A stretch of DNA of 9,432 nucleotides from Deltaproteobacteria bacterium (GTDB lineage: Bacteria > Myxococcota_A > UBA9042 > DTJE01): positions 1 to 9,432 of the forward strand of contig JADHTP010000106.1 in NCBI GenBank assembly GCA_016784945.1, given 5' to 3'. A program made the translations under genes and the position numbers. Every line of letters starts with the position of its first letter. Position 1 is the first letter of the stretch. The notes beneath the pieces are model-generated. The model saw nothing but the letters and a program-made list of their open reading frames with translations, was not told the DNA's origin and searched no databases. Below are positions 7,868 through 9,432 of this stretch, in pieces.

Positions 7868-8092
7868 GACCGATCCTTAGCATTTTGTCGAACGGGGTTG
7901 CAAGGACGGGGTGGCGTCGATCCAGGGCAAACGCATCTAATTCGTGGTCGTGATCGTGGACGCTTTGGCCAACCGGGTCAACATCGAGACGTTCGCAAGC
8001 CAACATGTCAGCACCTTTCGTCCACGTTCAAGTTGTCTATCGGTCGTGCGTAGCTTCTGTTTCAACATTTTGATGCGTTTGCCCTGGGCGTC

Positions 8093-8127
8093 GATCGTTG
8101 ATCGTTGATCGTTGATCGTCGATCGCT
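8093..8127. repeat. 7-base tandem repeat, GATCGTT units
   Basis: Five contiguous heptamers: GATCGTT three times (8093-8113), then GATCGTC (8114-8120) and GATCGCT (8121-8127). The array lies 65 bases before the mosaic ORF. Each unit contains GATC. It resembles the short tandemly repeated heptamers known from intergenic DNA of some bacteria, best known in cyanobacteria. A TTG inside the array is in frame with the downstream ORF but is not a credible start. Confidence 0.85.
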
Positions 8128-8192
8128 CACCCAGATGCTACACTTCGCCATTGCCGCACCCGCCAGAGGGTGCCGGCCGGCATAGTGAATCA

Positions 8193-8906
8193 ATGGACTT
8201 GGGACTCAAGGATCAGGTCGCCTTCGTCTCCGGGTCCAGCCGGGGGCTGGGGTACGACATTGGGGCCTTGAGCTACCCGGGCGGCATCTTCGATCAACGT
8301 TTCGCCCACGGCGTGTCATTCCGCAACTACGGCGAGTTTCCGTCTTTCGGACAGTACATGTTAGATGAATACATGGACTACTTCGACAGCAAGTTCCCGT
8401 TCTATACACAGAACAGACTCGATGTGGACAAGGCGGCCGAAGTGATCCGGGAAATCGAACTGGGTATCTTCCCCCAGTTCCTGTACATGCTCCTCGCCAA
8501 CGACCACACCTACGGCGGCGATCCCGGCAAGCCCACCCCCCGTTCCATGGTGGCGGACAACGACCGTGGCCTGGCCATGATCGTGGACTATCTGAGCAAC
8601 AGCATCTATTGGCCCGAAACGGCCATTTTCGTCATCCAGGACGACCCCCAGGGGTCCGGTGACCACGGGGACGTGTACCTGATGGGTGCGGTCGCCGACT
8701 CGGTCATCGGGATCATCGACGTTTTTGCGGGTCAGGACGTGACCACCGACGTACTGACCATGGTGGGCTTCTTCAAGGCGGGCATAACGGGCGGAGGCGT
8801 CGCTGAACGCGTCACTGGCCACGCTGCTGGAGGGCATCCTGGCGTTGATTCCCTAGCGATTCGCGATAGGCTATTGGCGACAGGCCTTTCCAGTTGGAGG
8901 CATTAA
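8193..8906 (+). pseudogene. Mosaic ORF: SDR start fused to phosphoesterase fragment
   Basis: The open frame from the ATG at 8193 encodes 237 residues of mixed origin. Residues 1-20 (MDLGLKDQVAFVSGSSRGLG) are the start of a short-chain dehydrogenase/reductase, with the first strand and a glycine-rich NAD(P) motif of the TGxxxGxG type (S13 replacing the usual Thr). From about residue 24 to 160 the text is instead the C-terminal half of a phosphoesterase of the acid phosphatase/phospholipase C type: HGVSFRNYGEF, LANDHTYGGDPGKPTPRSMV, ADNDRGLAMIVDYLSNSIYW, AIFVIQDDPQGSGDHGD. The family's usual continuation (roughly VISPYA) is missing. Residues 161-237 are a tail I do not recognise. The phosphoesterase lacks its N-terminal half, including the predicted nucleophile region, and the SDR lacks its active site. 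Neither enzyme can be functional. No good Shine-Dalgarno precedes 8193. It is either a rearrangement scar or an assembly chimera. Confidence 0.7.
8896..8900 (+). promoter_or_regulatory. Shine-Dalgarno GGAGG setting the thioredoxin start
   Basis: GGAGG ends eight bases before the CTG at 8909, which is ideal spacing. It lies inside the last codons of the mosaic ORF, whose stop (8904-8906) is two bases before that CTG. No ATG, GTG or TTG lies at a suitable distance in the thioredoxin frame, so this site is the main argument for the CTG start. Confidence 0.6.
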
Positions 8907-8908
8907 TC

Positions 8909-9432
8909 CTGAAAGCGAGACTCTTCACATGGGGGGCCGTGCTGGCCCTATTCGGGTTCGTGGCCCTGGGGATGGCTTCCCTGGGTCTGGGCGTGCGGAC
9001 CGAACTGGACACCTTCCTGAAACGTTCCCGCGGGGATCGACTGGACGCCCGGCTGACCCCATCACAGGCGGCCTACCAGATGGAAACGCGCCGGGACGGC
9101 CAGGTGCTTCCAATGCGCATCACGGAGGTTAACGGACGGGTGATCTTCCTGAATTTCTGGGGCACCTTCTGTCCCCCGTGCGTGGAGGAACTGCCCTCAC
9201 TGCTGGCCATGGCCCGGGCCCAGGAAAAGCACGGCGTGGTGGTGCTGGCGGTCAGTTACGACGATTCCTGGGAAACCATATCGAAGTTCCTCAAGGACTT
9301 CACCTCCGAATCCATCCCATCCAATTTCGTGGTGGTCCGCGACCCGGAACGCACCGAGGGTCGCGATTTCAAGTCCATGTTCGGGACGAAGAAGATCCCG
9401 GAAAGCTACCTGATACACGATCAGACCACCGT
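8909..9432 (+). CDS. TlpA/ResA-like membrane-anchored thioredoxin (3' end beyond window)
   Basis: The frame is open from 8882 to the right edge, giving 174 codons from 8909. A short basic start (x-KARLFTW) and a hydrophobic stretch (about 9-29) form a signal anchor or signal peptide. The redoxin domain begins near residue 70. VIFLNFWGTFCPPCVEELP carries the active-site CPPC, with C88 and C91 following W84. A beta strand (VVVLAVSYDDSW) and the predicted cis-proline P164 in KKIPESYLI follow. Such proteins work on the outer face of the cytoplasmic membrane as thiol-disulfide reductases, commonly in cytochrome c maturation. The start is unusual: CTG at 8909 has the best ribosome site, while TTG at 8894 and GTG at 8939 are alternatives with poorer support. 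The GTG would cut into the hydrophobic segment. About the last fifth of a typical domain is missing at the edge. Confidence 0.88.
   Translation, partial: MKARLFTWGAVLALFGFVALGMASLGLGVRTELDTFLKRSRGDRLDARLTPSQAAYQMETRRDGQVLPMRITEVNGRVIFLNFWGTFCPPCVEELPSLLAMARAQEKHGVVVLAVSYDDSWETISKFLKDFTSESIPSNFVVVRDPERTEGRDFKSMFGTKKIPESYLIHDQTT

Larger units (their letters stand above)
7841..8192. other. Gene-free intergenic region between divergent genes
   Basis: This 352-base stretch separates the leftward B12/acyl-CoA dehydrogenase unit from the rightward mosaic ORF. I see no credible coding frame. It holds a palindrome (7858-7867), a degenerate 6-base alternation (CGTGGT, CGTGAT, CGTGGA at 7943-7960), TTGGCCAA at 7965-7972, and the GATCGTT heptamer array (8093-8127). 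For the leftward unit a TTGCAA at 7903-7898 is the best -35 candidate, but its -10 partner (CTAAGG or TAAGGA) is poor. For the rightward side TGCTACACT (8136-8144) is an extended -10-like element without a good -35. Promoters must be here but I cannot place them with confidence. Confidence 0.6.

Noticed and set aside
7791..8006. A 71-codon minus-strand frame with HDHDHE text overlapping the start of the B12 gene
   Set aside because: It overlaps the certain B12-subunit gene in another frame, has no ribosome site, and the acidic/His run comes from the degenerate CGTGGT/CGTGAT alternation.
8093..8127. CRISPR-like or origin-like iteron array
   Set aside because: The units are only 7 bases with no spacers, and there are no cas, rep or dnaA-box features nearby.
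8112..8192. TTG start for the mosaic ORF inside the heptamer repeat
   Set aside because: The added residues look like translated intergenic DNA, and the short-chain dehydrogenase family normally begins at the MDLGLK position (8193).
8361..8837. A 158-codon minus-strand frame opposite the mosaic ORF
   Set aside because: The plus strand carries recognisable phosphoesterase motifs here, so the minus frame is an antisense shadow.
8850..8880. Possible terminator hairpin (GCGATTCGC) before the thioredoxin gene
   Set aside because: The stem is only four base pairs and no T-run follows.

Overview
The window is GC-rich DNA from a Gram-negative, diderm bacterium. Three neighbouring proteins have Sec-type signal peptides, and a TlpA-like membrane-anchored thioredoxin starts at the right-hand edge. 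The closest match I recognise for the left-hand operon is the family of periplasmic TPR and coiled-coil proteins of myxobacteria and related former Deltaproteobacteria, some of which belong to gliding-motility or envelope complexes. Taxonomy is therefore inferred as Myxococcota-like, with moderate to low confidence. I see no rRNA, tRNA, CRISPR array, transposase or phage gene.

Left part (1-6145, minus strand): one tight operon of exported proteins. A near-consensus sigma-70 promoter (-35 TTGACA, 17-base spacer, -10 TAGACT) at 6117-6145 fires leftward. It drives a 249-residue secreted coiled-coil/beta protein, then an 825-residue TPR plus coiled-coil protein, then a very long TPR protein that runs off the left edge after 940 codons. 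Both gene junctions are 4-base stop/start overlaps (GTGA, then ATGA), so the three products are probably made together and act together in the periplasm. The large TPR protein carries a calcium-loop-like insertion between its repeats.

Middle part (6242-7840, minus strand): a two-gene metabolic unit. A stand-alone B12-binding small subunit of the methylmalonyl-CoA mutase type is followed after 39 bases by an acyl-CoA dehydrogenase with an intact catalytic glutamate. This suggests short-chain or branched-chain acyl-CoA or propionyl-CoA metabolism. Two similar palindromes built on TGACC/GGTCA flank the B12 gene and could be operators.

Right part (7841-9432, plus strand): a 352-base gene-free stretch carries a 7-base tandem repeat (GATCGTT units). 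It leads into a strange open frame (8193-8906). This frame joins the first ~20 residues of a short-chain dehydrogenase to an internal piece of a phosphoesterase of the acid phosphatase/phospholipase C type, and then to an unrecognised tail. It looks like a mosaic of gene fragments, either a degraded rearrangement scar or an assembly chimera. Two bases after it, a TlpA/ResA-like thioredoxin begins. Its best Shine-Dalgarno spacing points to a CTG codon as start, and it runs off the right edge.

The most noteworthy items are the mosaic gene, the translationally coupled TPR/coiled-coil export operon, the apparent CTG start and the paired palindromes. I do not see a clear undescribed defence or mobile system.
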